NCBI RefSeq assembly: GCF_030408395.1
Contig: NZ_CP046980.1
Span: 1,426,001-1,490,000, forward strand
Origin: Corynebacterium aquatimens
GTDB taxonomy: Bacteria > Actinomycetota > Actinomycetes > Mycobacteriales > Mycobacteriaceae
DNA length: 64,000 bases
Direction: 5' to 3'
Positions 26,483 through 36,959 of the stretch are shown one piece after another (the stretch's first letter is position 1; every line of letters starts with the position of its first letter). The translations under genes and the position numbers were made by a program. The notes under the pieces were generated by a model. It saw nothing but the letters and a program-made list of their open reading frames with translations, made no database searches and had not been told where the DNA came from.

Positions 26483-27982
26483 TTACGCGAGCTTGCGCGC
26501 GATGATCTCGTTGATGGACTTCGGGTCCGCCTTGCCCTGGGTGGCCTTCATTACGGCGCCGACGATGGCGCCGGTCACCTTCGTGTTGCCAGCCTTGTAC
26601 TTCTCAACGATGTCGGGGTTGGCCGCAAGGGCCTCGTCGACGGCGGCTTCGATGGCGCCATCATCGCGCACGACCTCAAGGCCACGCTGTGCGACGACCT
26701 CGTCCACGTCCCCTTCACCGGCGATGACGCCGTCGATGGCTTGGCGGGCAAGTTTGGTGGTGAGCTTGCCTTCCTTGACCAAGGCGACCAGGCGGGCGAC
26801 GTGGGCTGGGGTGACGCCGAGGGCGTCGAGGTCGGTGCCGGCTTCGTTCGCCTTGCCAGAGAGGTAGGACACCCACCACGCGCGGGCTTCATCCGGGGTA
26901 GTGCCAGCTTCGACCGTGTCAACCACGAGGTCCAGAGCACCCGCGTTGACCATGTCGCGGAACTCCTTCTCAGGCAGTTTCCACTCCTCCTGAATGCGGG
27001 CGCGACGGACCCACGGGAGTTCCGGAAGGGTTTGGCGGATCTCCTCCACCCACTCCGGGCGGGCGATGACCGGCGGCAGGTCCGGGTCGTTGAAGTAGCG
27101 GTACTCGCTCGCTTCTTCCTTCGGGCGCCCCTTGGAGGTGCTGCCGTCCTTTTCCTGGTAGTGGCGGGTTTCTTGCACGATGGACCCGCCGTCGTCAAGT
27201 ACTTGCGCTTGACGCTGCATTTCAAAGCGGACGGCCTGCTCAACGGATTTGAGCGAGTTGATGTTTTTGGTCTCCGTGCGGGTGCCAAATTTCTCCTGGC
27301 CAATCGGGCGCAGGGACACGTTCGCGTCGCAGCGCATCGAGCCTTGGTCCATGCGGGCATCGGACACGCCCAGAGCCTTGACTAGCTCCCGCAACGCGCC
27401 CACGTACGCGCGGGCGACTTCCGGGGCACGCTCGCCCGCACCGATGATCGGCTTGGTCACGATCTCAATGAGGGGAATGCCCGCGCGGTTGCAGTCCACC
27501 AAGGACGCCGTGGCGCCGGTGATACGGCCCGTGGCGGAACCAAGGTGGGTCAGCTTGCCAGTGTCTTCCTCCATGTGGGCGCGTTCGATTTCCACGCGCC
27601 ACTCCGTGCCGTCGTCAAGCACGACGTCCAAGTAACCGTCGTGCGCAATCGGCTCGTCGTACTGTGAGATCTGGTAGTTCTTCGGCTGGTCCGGGTAGAA
27701 GTAGTTCTTGCGCGCAAACCGCGAGCTCTCGGCGATCTCGCAGTTGAGCGCGAGGCCGATCTTGATGGCCCACTCCACGCCCTTGGCGTTGACCACCGGC
27801 AGCGCGCCCGGCAAGCCAAGGGACACCGGATCGATGTTGGTGTTCGGCGCGGCGCCAAAGTGCGCGGACGATGTGGAGAACATCTTCGTCTCCGTCGCCA
27901 GCTCCACGTGTACCTCGAGGCCCATCACTGGGTCGTACTTTTCCAGCACCTCGTCATAATCCATCACATCAATCGCAGTCAT
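26483..27982 (-). CDS. gatB: Asp/Glu-tRNA amidotransferase subunit B
   Basis: tRNA-binding and kinase subunit of GatCAB, which phosphorylates and amidates Glu-tRNA(Gln) (and possibly Asp-tRNA(Asn)). The 499 residues include [101 protein letters not shown] and a C-terminal YqeY-like helical domain. I start at ATG 27982 ([11 protein letters not shown]); the frame is open 117 codons further upstream, but that would run through nadC. TACACT lies 7 nt before the ATG (leaderless pattern). It is divergent from nadC and apart from gatCA. Confidence 0.95.
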   Translation of the reverse strand: MTAIDVMDYDEVLEKYDPVMGLEVHVELATETKMFSTSSAHFGAAPNTNIDPVSLGLPGALPVVNAKGVEWAIKIGLALNCEIAESSRFARKNYFYPDQPKNYQISQYDEPIAHDGYLDVVLDDGTEWRVEIERAHMEEDTGKLTHLGSATGRITGATASLVDCNRAGIPLIEIVTKPIIGAGERAPEVARAYVGALRELVKALGVSDARMDQGSMRCDANVSLRPIGQEKFGTRTETKNINSLKSVEQAVRFEMQRQAQVLDDGGSIVQETRHYQEKDGSTSKGRPKEEASEYRYFNDPDLPPVIARPEWVEEIRQTLPELPWVRRARIQEEWKLPEKEFRDMVNAGALDLVVDTVEAGTTPDEARAWWVSYLSGKANEAGTDLDALGVTPAHVARLVALVKEGKLTTKLARQAIDGVIAGEGDVDEVVAQRGLEVVRDDGAIEAAVDEALAANPDIVEKYKAGNTKVTGAIVGAVMKATQGKADPKSINEIIARKLA

Positions 27983-28013
27983 GCGCACCAGTGTATTAGC
28001 TAGGTTGTAAAGC

Positions 28014-28877
28014 ATGCCTATTAGCGACGCCAAACCACTCAACCCAACCGCCACACTTCGCCTCATCCAGCTTGGCCTAGACGAAGACTTCGTCCACGGG
28101 CCCGACGCCACCACCGTGGCCACGATCGACGCGGACGCTACGATGACCGCGAACTTCGTGCCGCGCAAACCAGGTGTTGTCGCCGGGCTGGAGGTCATCG
28201 CGTGGACGATGCACGCCGTCGACCCGTCCATTTCCGTTGATGTGCGCGCCGCCGATGGCGATGAGGTCTCCCCCGGCGACGTCCTGGCCACCGTCAGTGG
28301 GCCTGCGCGTTCCATTCTCTCTGCGGAGCGCACCGCGCTGAACTTGCTTACCTACGCCAGTGGCATCGCCACCGCCACCCACCGCTGGACGCGCGAGTTC
28401 ACCGGGACGAAGGCCCGGGTGCGCGATTCCCGTAAGACGCTGCCTGGTTACCGTGACTTGGCAAAGTACGCTGTGCGCTGCGGCGGCGGCGTCAATCACC
28501 GCATGAGCTTGGGTGACGCCGTGCTAATCAAAGACAACCACGTCGCCTCCGTCGGATCAGTCGCAGAAGCTTATCGACGAACGGTCGACGCCTTCCCCGA
28601 CCTCCCCCGCGAAGTTGAGGTCGATGACCTGGACCAGCTGCGCGAGGTCTTGGCTTTTAAGCCGCACCTGGTGATGTTGGACAACTTCTCTGTTGAGCTC
28701 ACCCGGGACGGCGTTGCGCTGCGCGATGAGCTCTCCCCATCCACCATGCTGGAGTCCTCCGGCGGCCTGACCTTGGATGTTGCGCGGGCTTATGCCGAAA
28801 CCGGCGTTGACTACCTAGCCGTAGGCGGGCTGACGCACTCGGTCACCATCTTGGACATCGGCCTCGACGCCGCCTAG
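28014..28877 (+). CDS. nadC: Nicotinate-nucleotide pyrophosphorylase (carboxylating)
   Basis: Quinolinate phosphoribosyltransferase of de novo NAD synthesis. The 287 residues have the type II PRTase layout: N-terminal sandwich ([23 protein letters not shown]), [49 protein letters not shown] and the barrel end [32 protein letters not shown]. No nadA or nadB is nearby. A TAGGTT hexamer ends 7 nt before the ATG, so divergent, overlapping promoters with gatB (31 nt apart) are likely. It ends before inverted-repeat element E2. Confidence 0.95.
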   Translation: MPISDAKPLNPTATLRLIQLGLDEDFVHGPDATTVATIDADATMTANFVPRKPGVVAGLEVIAWTMHAVDPSISVDVRAADGDEVSPGDVLATVSGPARSILSAERTALNLLTYASGIATATHRWTREFTGTKARVRDSRKTLPGYRDLAKYAVRCGGGVNHRMSLGDAVLIKDNHVASVGSVAEAYRRTVDAFPDLPREVEVDDLDQLREVLAFKPHLVMLDNFSVELTRDGVALRDELSPSTMLESSGGLTLDVARAYAETGVDYLAVGGLTHSVTILDIGLDAA

Positions 28878-28953
28878 CCCGGCCCCCTTCCCTTCGGCAC
28901 CCTTGCCCCCTCTCCCCCCTCGGTGCTCCTGCTCCTCCGCCCCCGCGACAATC

Positions 28954-29030
28954 CTGACGATGCTGACACGTTTCGCCGTTCGCGGCGACAAAGTCCCAGG
29001 TCAATTTCTTTCAAGTGTCACAATCGTCAG
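28954..29030. repeat. Inverted-repeat element E2 (77 bp, 16-bp arms)
   Basis: CTGACGATGCTGACAC (28954-28969) pairs with GTGTCACAATCGTCAG (29015-29030) with two mismatches. Inside are a perfect hairpin CGCCG-TTCG-CGGCG next to the left arm and the core TCCCAGGTCAATTT, matching element E1. It lies between the convergent ends of nadC and the acetyltransferase gene. Confidence 0.65.
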
Positions 29031-29054
29031 TCACTAGGCCCCAGGCCCTGGGCA

Positions 29055-29660
29055 TCAGGCATCCCGCAGGGCGTCGCTGGAGGGCCGGCCACCAAGCCGC
29101 GCCACCAGGCCCGATTGAACCTCCGGCCACTCGGTGTCCAGGATGGAGTAGACGCAGGTGTCGCGCACCAGACCGGATTTCAAGACCTTGTGTCGGCGCA
29201 GCACCCCGTCGAGCTTCGCACCGAGTTTCTCTATTGCCCTGCGGGACTGCTGGTTCATGAAGTGCGTGCGGATCTCCACACGCAGGCACCCGAGTTCTTC
29301 AAAGGCCCGCTCCAACATCAAGTACTTAACCGCCGGATTGATGGACGTGCCCTGAAATTCCTTCCCGATCCAGGTCGAGCCGATCTCTAAGTTCCGGTTC
29401 ACCGGATCAAGGTGGAAATACGTGGTCACACCCGCCGGCCGACCGTCGGGCGCGATGATTGCCCACGCCGCACGGTCAGATTCGCTGATCAACGAAGAGA
29501 TATAGGACGGCACATCCTCTGGCGCAGGAATGTGGTCTTGGTACCACAAAGTGGAAAGATCCCCCACTGCCTCGGCCAAGCCGTCGGCGTGGTCTAAGGA
29601 CAGCGGTTCAAGCGTTGCCCACTTCGATCGCATAGTGGGCGTCGCGGGGAAGTCAGGCAT
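29055..29660 (-). CDS. GNAT acetyltransferase (RimJ/RimL-like)
   Basis: A 201-residue N-acetyltransferase of the RimJ/RimL-like group. The fold elements are ITYFHL-type VTTYFHLDPVNRNLEIGSTWIGKEFQGTSINPAVK (acetyl-CoA pyrophosphate loop region), ERAFEELGCLRVEIRTHFMNQQSRRAIEKLGAKLDGVLR, typical of small-molecule or N-terminal amino group acetylation. The substrate is not predictable. Its ATG overlaps the pfkA stop (TAATG), so it is translationally coupled to pfkA. Confidence 0.88.
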   Translation of the reverse strand: MPDFPATPTMRSKWATLEPLSLDHADGLAEAVGDLSTLWYQDHIPAPEDVPSYISSLISESDRAAWAIIAPDGRPAGVTTYFHLDPVNRNLEIGSTWIGKEFQGTSINPAVKYLMLERAFEELGCLRVEIRTHFMNQQSRRAIEKLGAKLDGVLRRHKVLKSGLVRDTCVYSILDTEWPEVQSGLVARLGGRPSSDALRDA

Positions 29661-30691
29661 TAGCCGAACATGCTCCGCGCGGTCTGGTAGCGGTACTCCG
29701 GTACCTGCTTGAGCTTGTCCACTGCATCTTCCAGGGACACCAGGTTGATGTCCTCGCCGTGCAGGGCGACGCAGGTGCCGTAGTCGCCCTCGTGGGCGGC
29801 GCGGCAGGCGCTCACACCGTAGCGGGTAGCCAGCACGCGGTCATAGGCCGTAGGAGTTCCGCCGCGCTGGATGTGGCCCAGCACCGTCGTGCGCACGTCG
29901 TAGCCCAGGCGCTTGTGGATCTCGTTGCCGATCAGCTGCCCCATACCCGTAAAGGTCTGGTGGCCGAACTCGTCCTCGCCACCGAGCTCAATGTCCAGCG
30001 TGCCTTCCTTCGGCACGGCGCCCTCGGCGACGACGATGATTCCGTACTTCTCACCCATCTGGAAGCGGCGTTCCATCGCCTTGGTGATCTCTTCGATGTC
30101 GAAGGGGTGCTCTGGGATCACGGTGTAGTGCGCGCCACCAGCCATGCCCGCGTGCAGCGCGATCCAGCCGACGTGGCGGCCCATCACCTCAACGATGAGG
30201 ATGCGGTTGTGGGATTCCGCTGTGGTGTGCAACCGGTCAATCGCGTCCGTGGCCACAGACACAGCAGTGTCGAATCCGAAGGTGTAGTCCGTGGCGTTGA
30301 CGTCATTGTCAATGGTCTTGGGCACGCCGACCACGGGAATCCCGTTGTCAGCCAGCCACTTCGCGCCCTTGAGCGTGCCCTCACCGCCGATCGGGATCAG
30401 CGCGTCGATCCCGGCATCCTCGAGGTTGTGCTTGATCTGGTCCAGCCCCGCCTTGAACTTGTCGGGGTGGAGGCGACCGGTTCCCAGAATTGTTCCGCCG
30501 CGCAGGAGGATGGAGTCCATCCACTGGTCGTCGTACAGGTCCTGCCGACGGTCCTCGAGCAGGCCCACCCACCCGTCGAGGTAACCCACGACGGTGGAAC
30601 CGAACTCATTGTTTGCGGTGCGGACAATTCCGCGGATCACTGCGTTCAAGCCCGGGCAGTCACCGCCGGACGTCAGGGTGGCAAGTCGCAT
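29660..30691 (-). CDS. pfkA: 6-phosphofructokinase
   Basis: Phosphorylates fructose-6-phosphate in glycolysis. The 343 residues belong to the actinobacterial group III PFKs: [16 protein letters not shown] (1-25), [14 protein letters not shown] (about 100), [22 protein letters not shown] (about 122-142, catalytic Asp), [15 protein letters not shown] and [14 protein letters not shown]. The Gly in GGEG corresponds to the position that favours ATP over pyrophosphate in family studies, while the Lys of PKTIDND is the residue seen in PPi enzymes, a mix that is usual in this group. It is followed by an overlapping acetyltransferase gene. Confidence 0.95.
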   Translation of the reverse strand: MRLATLTSGGDCPGLNAVIRGIVRTANNEFGSTVVGYLDGWVGLLEDRRQDLYDDQWMDSILLRGGTILGTGRLHPDKFKAGLDQIKHNLEDAGIDALIPIGGEGTLKGAKWLADNGIPVVGVPKTIDNDVNATDYTFGFDTAVSVATDAIDRLHTTAESHNRILIVEVMGRHVGWIALHAGMAGGAHYTVIPEHPFDIEEITKAMERRFQMGEKYGIIVVAEGAVPKEGTLDIELGGEDEFGHQTFTGMGQLIGNEIHKRLGYDVRTTVLGHIQRGGTPTAYDRVLATRYGVSACRAAHEGDYGTCVALHGEDINLVSLEDAVDKLKQVPEYRYQTARSMFG

Positions 30692-30701
30692 GCACCCCAG
30701 G

Positions 30702-32126
30702 TTAGCGCGATTCGCTCATTCCGTCTGAGCGCCCATCAATCAGCAGGTCGTCGCGCAAGAATAGCGACAGGATCGCGCCTGCCACCATCGCTATCGCGGG
30801 CACGAGCATCGCGCTTATCGACGACTCCCCCACCGCCGATCCGTCCACCGCCGCCCCGTCCATTGCAGCCCGGCCCATGACAGCACCGACCATGGCAACG
30901 CCCACGACGCTGCCGACCTGACGCAAGGTGTTGTACAGCCCGCTGGCAGCACCGGCAACCGATTCGGGGACGTCCCGCATCGTCGTCGTGGCGTTGGGCG
31001 CCCACACGAATGCACTTCCCACCCCTAACAACGTGGTGACTAGAGCGAATAGCAGGGGGTTTGCTCCCGCTACCGCGATAGCCCACCCGCACAGCAACCC
31101 GGCGGCCATCACGGCAAACCCAGCGGCGTTGAGCACGCGCGGGTCGACCTTGTCCGCCAACACACCGGCATAGGGCGTGAGCACGAGCGCCATCACCGAC
31201 ATCGGTGCGGTGAGCCACCCGGCCATCGATGCACTGATGCCTGCACCTGATTGAAGCCAATACATGATGGGAATGAACATCGACGCAACAGCAAAGCCCA
31301 TGCAGGAAATCGCCGCTGTACCGAGGGCAAAATTGCGGTTGCGCAGCAGTTCAAAGGGAAGGAACGCTTCATCGGAGGATCGACTACGTTCCGTGGCCAC
31401 CAGCACCGCAATGAGACCGCAGCCGAGAAGAATCAGCCACCCAGCACGTGACTGGATGCCCCAGACAAGACTGGTCAAGGCGCAGAAAGACAGGATAAGA
31501 GGCGTGACCCGCAGCCGGACCGGAGTGGCGTGTAGCTGGGGCAACCACGCGCTAGCCACAATCACGCCCACTACTGCGATGACCGCCTGCACCGTGAATG
31601 CGGACTGCCAACCGAATGCGCCGATGAGGTAACCGCCAAGGATCGGCCCCACCAGGGAGCCGATCGAACCAATCACACCCCACGCAGCGAAGGCCTTACC
31701 CCGGCCGTCCGACCGGAAGACACGGTTGATCATCCCGAATGCCTGGGGTAGGAAGATCGCCGCGCCAAGGCCCTGAAGAGCTCGGGCCACCACGAGCCGC
31801 CACCATTGGTCACCACTGCCCGGCAAAGCTGCCAGTGTCAGGCTCACCGCATACAGTGCAAGGCCGATGATGTACACGCGGCGCTGGCCGTACTTGTCAC
31901 CCAGCCTGCCCGTGATTGGCATGGGCACCACCGTTGCCAGCAAATAAATACTGGTCAGCCACACCGCGTCGTTCGCGTTTGCCGCAGGAAGATGCGGCGT
32001 GACCACCGGCATGATCCCCTGATCAAGCATGATAAGGACGTAGCCAATGGACACCACCGCTAGTGCGTTCCAGGGGCCGCGGCGGACGCCGGCCCCTTCA
32101 ACGGGGCGGTGAGAAGTATCCGTCAC
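30702..32126 (-). CDS. MFS drug-efflux transporter (EmrB/QacA-type)
   Basis: A proton-coupled exporter with about 14 predicted spans in 474 residues. Family motifs are [16 protein letters not shown] (motif A, about residues 75-90), [22 protein letters not shown] (motif B/C region) and [22 protein letters not shown] (motif C, drug:H+ antiporter 2 family). The substrate is unknown. The start is uncertain: GTG 32126 follows the gatA stop by one base; a TTG at 32147 would overlap gatA by 20 nt. It reads as a downstream member of the gatC-gatA transcription unit. Confidence 0.88.
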   Translation of the reverse strand: MTDTSHRPVEGAGVRRGPWNALAVVSIGYVLIMLDQGIMPVVTPHLPAANANDAVWLTSIYLLATVVPMPITGRLGDKYGQRRVYIIGLALYAVSLTLAALPGSGDQWWRLVVARALQGLGAAIFLPQAFGMINRVFRSDGRGKAFAAWGVIGSIGSLVGPILGGYLIGAFGWQSAFTVQAVIAVVGVIVASAWLPQLHATPVRLRVTPLILSFCALTSLVWGIQSRAGWLILLGCGLIAVLVATERSRSSDEAFLPFELLRNRNFALGTAAISCMGFAVASMFIPIMYWLQSGAGISASMAGWLTAPMSVMALVLTPYAGVLADKVDPRVLNAAGFAVMAAGLLCGWAIAVAGANPLLFALVTTLLGVGSAFVWAPNATTTMRDVPESVAGAASGLYNTLRQVGSVVGVAMVGAVMGRAAMDGAAVDGSAVGESSISAMLVPAIAMVAGAILSLFLRDDLLIDGRSDGMSESR

Positions 32127-32127
32127 C

Positions 32128-33660
32128 CTACTTGCGGCCAGCCTCAAAGGCGGCGGCTACCTTGTACATCCGCTCGTCGGCAAACGCGGGCGCAATCACC
32201 TGCAGGCCAACCGGAAGACCCGTGTCGGACGCGGTGCCTGCCGGAACTGACAGACCAGGTAGACCGGCAAGGTTCAACGGAAGCGTGAACAGGTCAAAGT
32301 TGTACATTGCCAACGGGTCATCGACCTTGTCGCCCAGCTTGAACGCCGTCGTCGGCGTTGCCGGACCAGCAATGACGTCGACCTGCTCGAAGGCCTTGGC
32401 AAAGTCCTGCGCCACGAGGGTGCGGATACGCTGCGCCTGCAAGTAGTAGGCGTCGTAGTAACCAACCGACAGTGCGTAGGTACCCAAGATCACACGGCGC
32501 TTGACCTCGTCGCCGAAGCCCTCACCACGGGTGATCGCCATGACTTCCTCCGCGGAGTGCGAGCCATCGTCACCGCGGCGCTGACCGTAGCGCATACCAT
32601 CAAAGCGAGCGAGGTTCGAGCTGACCTCGGAGGTTTGGATGATGTAGTAGGCACCCATAACGTGGGCAAAGTTCGGGCAGTCGACCTCAACGATCTCCGC
32701 GCCCTGGCTCTCAAGCTGCGCAAAAGAAGCCTCGATGACGTCGGAGACGCCAGCCTGCGTTCCTTCGCCACCAAACTGCTTCACGCGGCCGATGCGCACG
32801 CCCGACAAATCACCGGATGCGCCTTCGCGCGCTGCCTCTACGACTGAGGAGACTGGTCGATCAACACTCGTCGCATCGAACGGATCGTGGCCCGCGATGA
32901 CCTCGTGCAACAGCGCGGTATCCAGCACATTATTCGCACACGGACCGCACTGGTCCAGCGAGGACGCGTTGGCGATCATGCCGTAGCGCGACACCGCACC
33001 GTACGTCGGCTTCGCGCCCACGGTGCCGGTCAGCGACGCCGGCTGGCGAATCGAGCCACCGGTGTCCGTACCAATTCCCAGCGGCGCTTGCCCGGATGCC
33101 AGCGCTGCCGCGGTACCACCACCGGACCCACCCGGGGTGCGGGACAGATCGTGCGGGTTGTGGGTGACTTTGTACGCCGAGTTCTCATTGGACGAACCCA
33201 TTGCGAACTCATCCAGGTTGGTCTTGCCCAAGATCGGAATGCCCGCCGCGCGGATCTTGGTCACGATCGTCGCGTCATACGGGCTCATGTAGCCCTCAAG
33301 GATCTTCGACGCCGCAGTCGTCGGCGCATCCGTGGTGACAAACAGGTCTTTGAGCGCCAGCGGCACACCAGCCAGTGGTGAAACCGGCTCCTCGCCCGCA
33401 GCAACCTGCGCATCCACAGCATCCGCTGCGGCCAGCGCTTCTTCAGCACCGACGTGCAAGAACGCACCAACGGCGTCATCCGACTCGGCGATGCGGTCCA
33501 AGAACGCCTGCGTCACCTCGCGGGACGTGACCTCTCCCGCCTGGATCTTCGCCGCCAGCTCGTGAGCCGGAAGTGAGAGCAGACCCTCATTCGGCGCCAA
33601 CGCGGTCTCCACCGCACCGCTTGCTGCACCACCTGCTGCACTATTAGCTGTCTCAGTCAT
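32128..33660 (-). CDS. gatA: Asp/Glu-tRNA amidotransferase subunit A
   Basis: Amidase subunit of GatCAB, releasing ammonia from glutamine or asparagine. The 510 residues contain the amidase-signature triad region: catalytic Lys in [12 protein letters not shown], the Gly/Ser-rich [37 protein letters not shown] (cis-Ser and nucleophile Ser), and [14 protein letters not shown] near the C-terminus. A 20-residue Ala-rich N-terminal extension precedes the usual start. It begins 2 nt after gatC. Confidence 0.96.
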   Translation of the reverse strand: MTETANSAAGGAASGAVETALAPNEGLLSLPAHELAAKIQAGEVTSREVTQAFLDRIAESDDAVGAFLHVGAEEALAAADAVDAQVAAGEEPVSPLAGVPLALKDLFVTTDAPTTAASKILEGYMSPYDATIVTKIRAAGIPILGKTNLDEFAMGSSNENSAYKVTHNPHDLSRTPGGSGGGTAAALASGQAPLGIGTDTGGSIRQPASLTGTVGAKPTYGAVSRYGMIANASSLDQCGPCANNVLDTALLHEVIAGHDPFDATSVDRPVSSVVEAAREGASGDLSGVRIGRVKQFGGEGTQAGVSDVIEASFAQLESQGAEIVEVDCPNFAHVMGAYYIIQTSEVSSNLARFDGMRYGQRRGDDGSHSAEEVMAITRGEGFGDEVKRRVILGTYALSVGYYDAYYLQAQRIRTLVAQDFAKAFEQVDVIAGPATPTTAFKLGDKVDDPLAMYNFDLFTLPLNLAGLPGLSVPAGTASDTGLPVGLQVIAPAFADERMYKVAAAFEAGRK

Positions 33661-33662
33661 TC

Positions 33663-33971
33663 TTAGTCACCTTCCCCAAGGATCTGCGGCACCACGAAGC
33701 GCTCCTCATCGACCTCCGGCGCCTGGTCCAGCGCCTGGTCCTGGGTCAGCGTTTCCTTCACCTCGTCGACACGCATGGCGGCCTCGACGGAGTGCGGGTG
33801 GCTCATGGGCTCCACGCCGGTTGTGTCCACCGCTTGAACAGCGGACACAGCCTCAACGATCGTGTCCAGCTGACCAGCAATGTGATCCAGTTCTTCATCC
33901 GCCAGCGCAATGCGCGCCAGCTTTGCAATTCCGGCGACCTCGTCGCGGGAAATGGCGTGGGCCTCGGCCAC
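33663..33971 (-). CDS. gatC: Asp/Glu-tRNA amidotransferase subunit C
   Basis: Small stabilising subunit of GatCAB (about 102 residues) with [53 protein letters not shown], then REDE-type tail ending in [10 protein letters not shown]. The start is ambiguous: GTG 33971 lies 10 nt after AAGGA, whereas GTG 33980 lies only 1 nt after it, so I prefer 33971. The divergent gene is the ACT-domain protein. Confidence 0.92.
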   Translation of the reverse strand: MAEAHAISRDEVAGIAKLARIALADEELDHIAGQLDTIVEAVSAVQAVDTTGVEPMSHPHSVEAAMRVDEVKETLTQDQALDQAPEVDEERFVVPQILGEGD

Positions 33972-34096
33972 GTCTCTCACGTCCTTTCTAACCGCTGCGT
34001 GTGTTACCGCGCGTACGCCAACATCCTACGGGAGCACCCCGCCACTACCCCGATACAGCCCCACCACGCCTGCCGAAACACCGCCACCGCTACCCC

Positions 34097-34120
34097 CTTA
34101 ATTTCTAATGCGAAATTAAG
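34097..34120. promoter_or_regulatory. Inverted repeat in the gatC / ACT divergent region (candidate operator)
   Basis: CTTAATTTC (34097-34105) and GAAATTAAG (34112-34120) are perfectly complementary with a 6-nt spacer. It is AT-rich, unlike its surroundings, and centred about 50 bp upstream of the predicted start of the ACT gene transcript. It could be an operator for a dimeric regulator or a hairpin. Confidence 0.45.
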
Positions 34121-34145
34121 TCTCGAATTCGCGGCTTAAAAATGG

Positions 34146-34151
34146 TATAAA
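34146..34151 (+). promoter_or_regulatory. -10 box of the ACT-domain gene
   Basis: TATAAA preceded by TGG (extended -10 form TGnTATAAA), ending 6 nt before the GTG start at 34158, so the mRNA is probably leaderless. Confidence 0.6.
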
Positions 34152-34157
34152 AGGGCC

Positions 34158-34832
34158 GTGTCTTATCTGGTTCGCGTGGTCCTGCCCGATACCCCGGGCA
34201 GTCTCGGTGAGCTCGCGGAAGCATTCGGGCTCGTGGACGCAAACATCCAGTCAGTAGACATTGTGGAAACCACCCGCGTAGACGGGAACCCCGTGGTCAC
34301 CGATGACATTGTGGTGGAACTGCCCACCGGCGCAATGGTGGATTCCCTGCTTACCGCGGCCGCGTCGCTCGGTGGCGTGGAAATCGATTCGATCCGCCCT
34401 TACTCCGGCCGCGTCGATCGCCGCGAGCAAGTACAGATGCTCGCCCGCGTGGCCACGCAAATCCACAATCTACCCAAGGCGATGGAGGAGCTCGTCTCCG
34501 TCATGCCGCAGGCGCTCACCTCATCGTGGGCTGTTGTTTTACGCACTACTGACAACGGCCTGGTCCGCGTCGCCACCTCCCAAGCCGCCCCGGGCGATGA
34601 CGGGACAAAACCTCACATCGAAGACGTTCATGATGCCCGCATCCTCCACCCCGAAAGCGATGATTGGGTGCCGGAAGCCTGGTGGATCCTCGACTCCGCG
34701 CTGGCCATCACTCCGCTGGCCAGCACCGACCTCTACATGGTCGTTGGCCGCACCGGCGGTCCGGACTTCTTGGCCTCCGAAGTCGCCCACATCGGCGACC
34801 TCGGCGCCATCGTCGGTGCCCTCGTGCGCTAG
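34158..34832 (+). CDS. ACT-domain amino-acid-binding protein
   Basis: A 224-residue cytosolic protein with an N-terminal ACT domain (LVRVVLPDTPGSLGELAEAFGLVDANIQSVDIVE, about 3-37). The second half ([53 protein letters not shown]) is a conserved actinobacterial domain of unknown role. It presumably senses a small ligand such as an amino acid. GTG start with a leaderless-type promoter. A truncated, diverged second copy of its 3' third lies at 41105-41332, showing that this gene marks the left edge of a tandem duplication whose breakpoint is near codon 150. Confidence 0.85.
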   Translation: MSYLVRVVLPDTPGSLGELAEAFGLVDANIQSVDIVETTRVDGNPVVTDDIVVELPTGAMVDSLLTAAASLGGVEIDSIRPYSGRVDRREQVQMLARVATQIHNLPKAMEELVSVMPQALTSSWAVVLRTTDNGLVRVATSQAAPGDDGTKPHIEDVHDARILHPESDDWVPEAWWILDSALAITPLASTDLYMVVGRTGGPDFLASEVAHIGDLGAIVGALVR

Positions 34833-34946
34833 CTCCTACTATCGCAGCGCGATCGGTAAGATCGCCCATGTCAATCGACTAACAACTAAAACACGAACGA
34901 ATTGCCGGAAACCGATAACCCGGCCGTAAACAGACAAGGACAGCGC

Positions 34947-36185
34947 ATGGCGCGTGGCACAACCACAAAGAAATCCCGTGGCACCAGCAAGGCAGATAGC
35001 CACTCCGCGGGTGACTCACAAAGGACTCGGCCGAAAGGTCTTCTCCCCGCGGTTATCGCCGCAGCGCTGACGCTGATTCTGCTGATGGTCGCTGGCCCGT
35101 GGCCGCTGAGTGTTTCCAACGATCAGACCGGTGATCAGGAGGTTTCCCAGTATCTCTCCAATCACGCCCCGAACGGCGGCAAAGATATCGCAGCCTTCAT
35201 TTTGGAGACCGATCAGAACGGCGCCCGCAAGGCCCGCTTCGGTGGTCTTGGCGCGACGGAGAATTCCGAAGTTGAGATCGGCTCCGTTACCAAGACGTTC
35301 ACCACCCAGCTGCTGACACAGATGGTGCGCACCAAGGAAGTCTCGCTGGACACTACCGTGGGTGAGATCATCGACGTCGGCGACGCCCCGATCCACGACG
35401 TGACGCTCAAGGAGCTCGCCGACCACACCGCCGGCGTCCCACGGCTGGTGGGCACGAAGCCTAACTTCCTGTGCACCTTTACTAACTGCAACCCTTACGC
35501 CGACGACCTCACGCCGCAGCAGATCCTGGATGAGGCGAAAAACGTCAAGCTGCACAAGCGCGGTGAGCGCGCCTATTCCAACTACGGCTACGCGCTGCTT
35601 GGTCAGCTCCTCGCCCACAAGGCAGGCATGAGCTACGCCGATCTACTCAAAAACAACATCCTTCAGCCTGCCGGCATGTCGCAGACCTACCTTGCTACCC
35701 CCGGCACCACCGGCGGCCGCGCACAGGGATATGCCGTAAACGGCCGCAAGACAAAGGCCTGGGAAATGAACGGCTACGCCCCCAGCGGTGCCATCCGCTC
35801 CACCCCGGCTGACATGGCTAAGTACGCCGAGTTCGTCCTCACCAACGGCACCGCCGAGTACGGCTGGGGCGACTTTGGCTTTACGCTTAACGACGAACCT
35901 CAGAACCTCGCCGACACCGACAACCCCCAGGCAGACAACGAACAAGCCAACCCCGAGCAATCCAACGCCGAGCAATCCGGCACCGCCGATCCGAACTCCC
36001 CCGACTACGCCAAGAGCCTCTACGGCAAGTTCCCGTACAAGAACGGCCGCACCGCCGGCTACTCCACCGGCATGATCGTCGACCCCCGCAACGGCAAGGC
36101 TGTCTTCGTCTCCAACCGATCCGGCGTCGCGGTAAACGACCTCACATTCACCCTCTTTGACACGCTGTCCAAAGGAGCGATCTAA
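34947..36185 (+). CDS. Membrane-anchored serine hydrolase (beta-lactamase/PBP4-type fold), copy A
   Basis: A 412-residue class C beta-lactamase-like (PF00144) protein. A basic cytosolic N-terminus of about 30 residues and one span (LLPAVIAAALTLILLMVA) place the domain outside. The active-site motifs are SVTK (SxxK, in EIGSVTKTFTTQLL), YSNYGY (YxN), and a later KNGRTAGYSTG segment in place of HxG/KTG. A low-complexity insert rich in Asn/Glu/Pro/Gln (NPQADNEQANPEQSNAEQS) interrupts the C-terminal part. The family includes DD-peptidases and esterases; beta-lactam resistance should not be assumed. I start at MARGTTTKK (AAGGACAG upstream). The next gene begins immediately after the stop. A paralogue with a frameshift is at 43376. 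Confidence 0.85.
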   Translation: MARGTTTKKSRGTSKADSHSAGDSQRTRPKGLLPAVIAAALTLILLMVAGPWPLSVSNDQTGDQEVSQYLSNHAPNGGKDIAAFILETDQNGARKARFGGLGATENSEVEIGSVTKTFTTQLLTQMVRTKEVSLDTTVGEIIDVGDAPIHDVTLKELADHTAGVPRLVGTKPNFLCTFTNCNPYADDLTPQQILDEAKNVKLHKRGERAYSNYGYALLGQLLAHKAGMSYADLLKNNILQPAGMSQTYLATPGTTGGRAQGYAVNGRKTKAWEMNGYAPSGAIRSTPADMAKYAEFVLTNGTAEYGWGDFGFTLNDEPQNLADTDNPQADNEQANPEQSNAEQSGTADPNSPDYAKSLYGKFPYKNGRTAGYSTGMIVDPRNGKAVFVSNRSGVAVNDLTFTLFDTLSKGAI

Positions 36186-36836
36186 ATGACCACCAGCGCA
36201 ATCATTTCTTGGTTCCTTGTCATCGTTGTCGCTACCGCAGCGATCACCACGATCGTCACTGCGGCTGTGAAACCGTCGAACCGGTTCATGAGCATCCTCA
36301 ACGCAGTGATCGTCCCTCTGCTCACGCTCGTGTTCTCCTACTTCATCTCCTGGTACAGCGAGGTCCCCTACTGGGTCTGGCCAGTCCTTGTCCTACTGGC
36401 AACCGCCGCCACAGCGCTCAGTATCTACCGCGTTATCCACCAGCCGGAGAAAAAGACCCCGCGCCCAACGGAGCGCAACAAGCACCCACGCGCCACGAAG
36501 AAAAAGCGCACGTCCCGAAACGCTCACACCGAACCCACGGCGACGACCGCTCCCGCATCCGCCGCCCCTGCAACCCCCACGCGCGCAACCCCCACCACCG
36601 ATTCATTCGCAGCCGTCCCCCAGACCGGCGACGCACTCCCCTCCACCGCACCAGCGGATTCCCAAACCACGGAGTACTACGTCGATTCAGCACCAGTCTC
36701 CCAGCCTGAACCGGTCTACTACACCGACGATCAGACCACTGCCCCTGCCACCGACGAGTTCCCCGCGAACTACCGCGTCGAACCGGGCGCCCCGGATCAC
36801 ATCGATCCCCCGGCCAATCCCCCAACCGTGCGCTAA
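36186..36836 (+). CDS. Small membrane protein with Thr/Pro-rich tail, copy A
   Basis: A 216-residue protein with three hydrophobic segments (ISWFLVIVVATAAITTIVTAA, LNAVIVPLLTLVFSYFISW, VWPVLVLLATAATALSIY) in the first 80 residues, a basic stretch (KKTPRPTERNKHPRATKKKRTSR) and a 110-residue Thr/Ala/Pro-rich tail. It directly abuts the serine hydrolase stop codon. Its membrane part is homologous to the 95-residue protein at 44387 (SWYSEVPYWVWPVL versus AWYEAAPFWVWPVL), which also follows a serine hydrolase, so the pair is a unit: hydrolase plus small membrane partner. Function unknown. Confidence 0.78.
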   Translation: MTTSAIISWFLVIVVATAAITTIVTAAVKPSNRFMSILNAVIVPLLTLVFSYFISWYSEVPYWVWPVLVLLATAATALSIYRVIHQPEKKTPRPTERNKHPRATKKKRTSRNAHTEPTATTAPASAAPATPTRATPTTDSFAAVPQTGDALPSTAPADSQTTEYYVDSAPVSQPEPVYYTDDQTTAPATDEFPANYRVEPGAPDHIDPPANPPTVR

Positions 36837-36912
36837 AGCAGTTCCCGGTCAACAGCGCGCTGACGTTCCCCCTTCCGAACAAAAATTTCCCCCTCGAGGG
36901 AACCTCGCAGCC

Positions 36913-36930
36913 CCTTTAGGAGTCTAAAGG
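36913..36930 (+). terminator. Hairpin between membrane protein and toxin gene
   Basis: CCTTTAG-gagt-CTAAAGG is a perfect 7-bp stem followed by TTTAAGG. It could be a weak terminator or regulate the toxin-antitoxin pair that starts 30 nt later. Confidence 0.4.
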
Positions 36931-36959
36931 TTTAAGGACTTCAACTGGAAGGCGGGAAT

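Noticed and set aside
34947..36185. Serine hydrolase as a beta-lactam resistance gene
   Set aside because: SxxK and YxN motifs define the broad PF00144 family, most of which are peptidases or esterases; the third motif is non-canonical and no resistance context is present.
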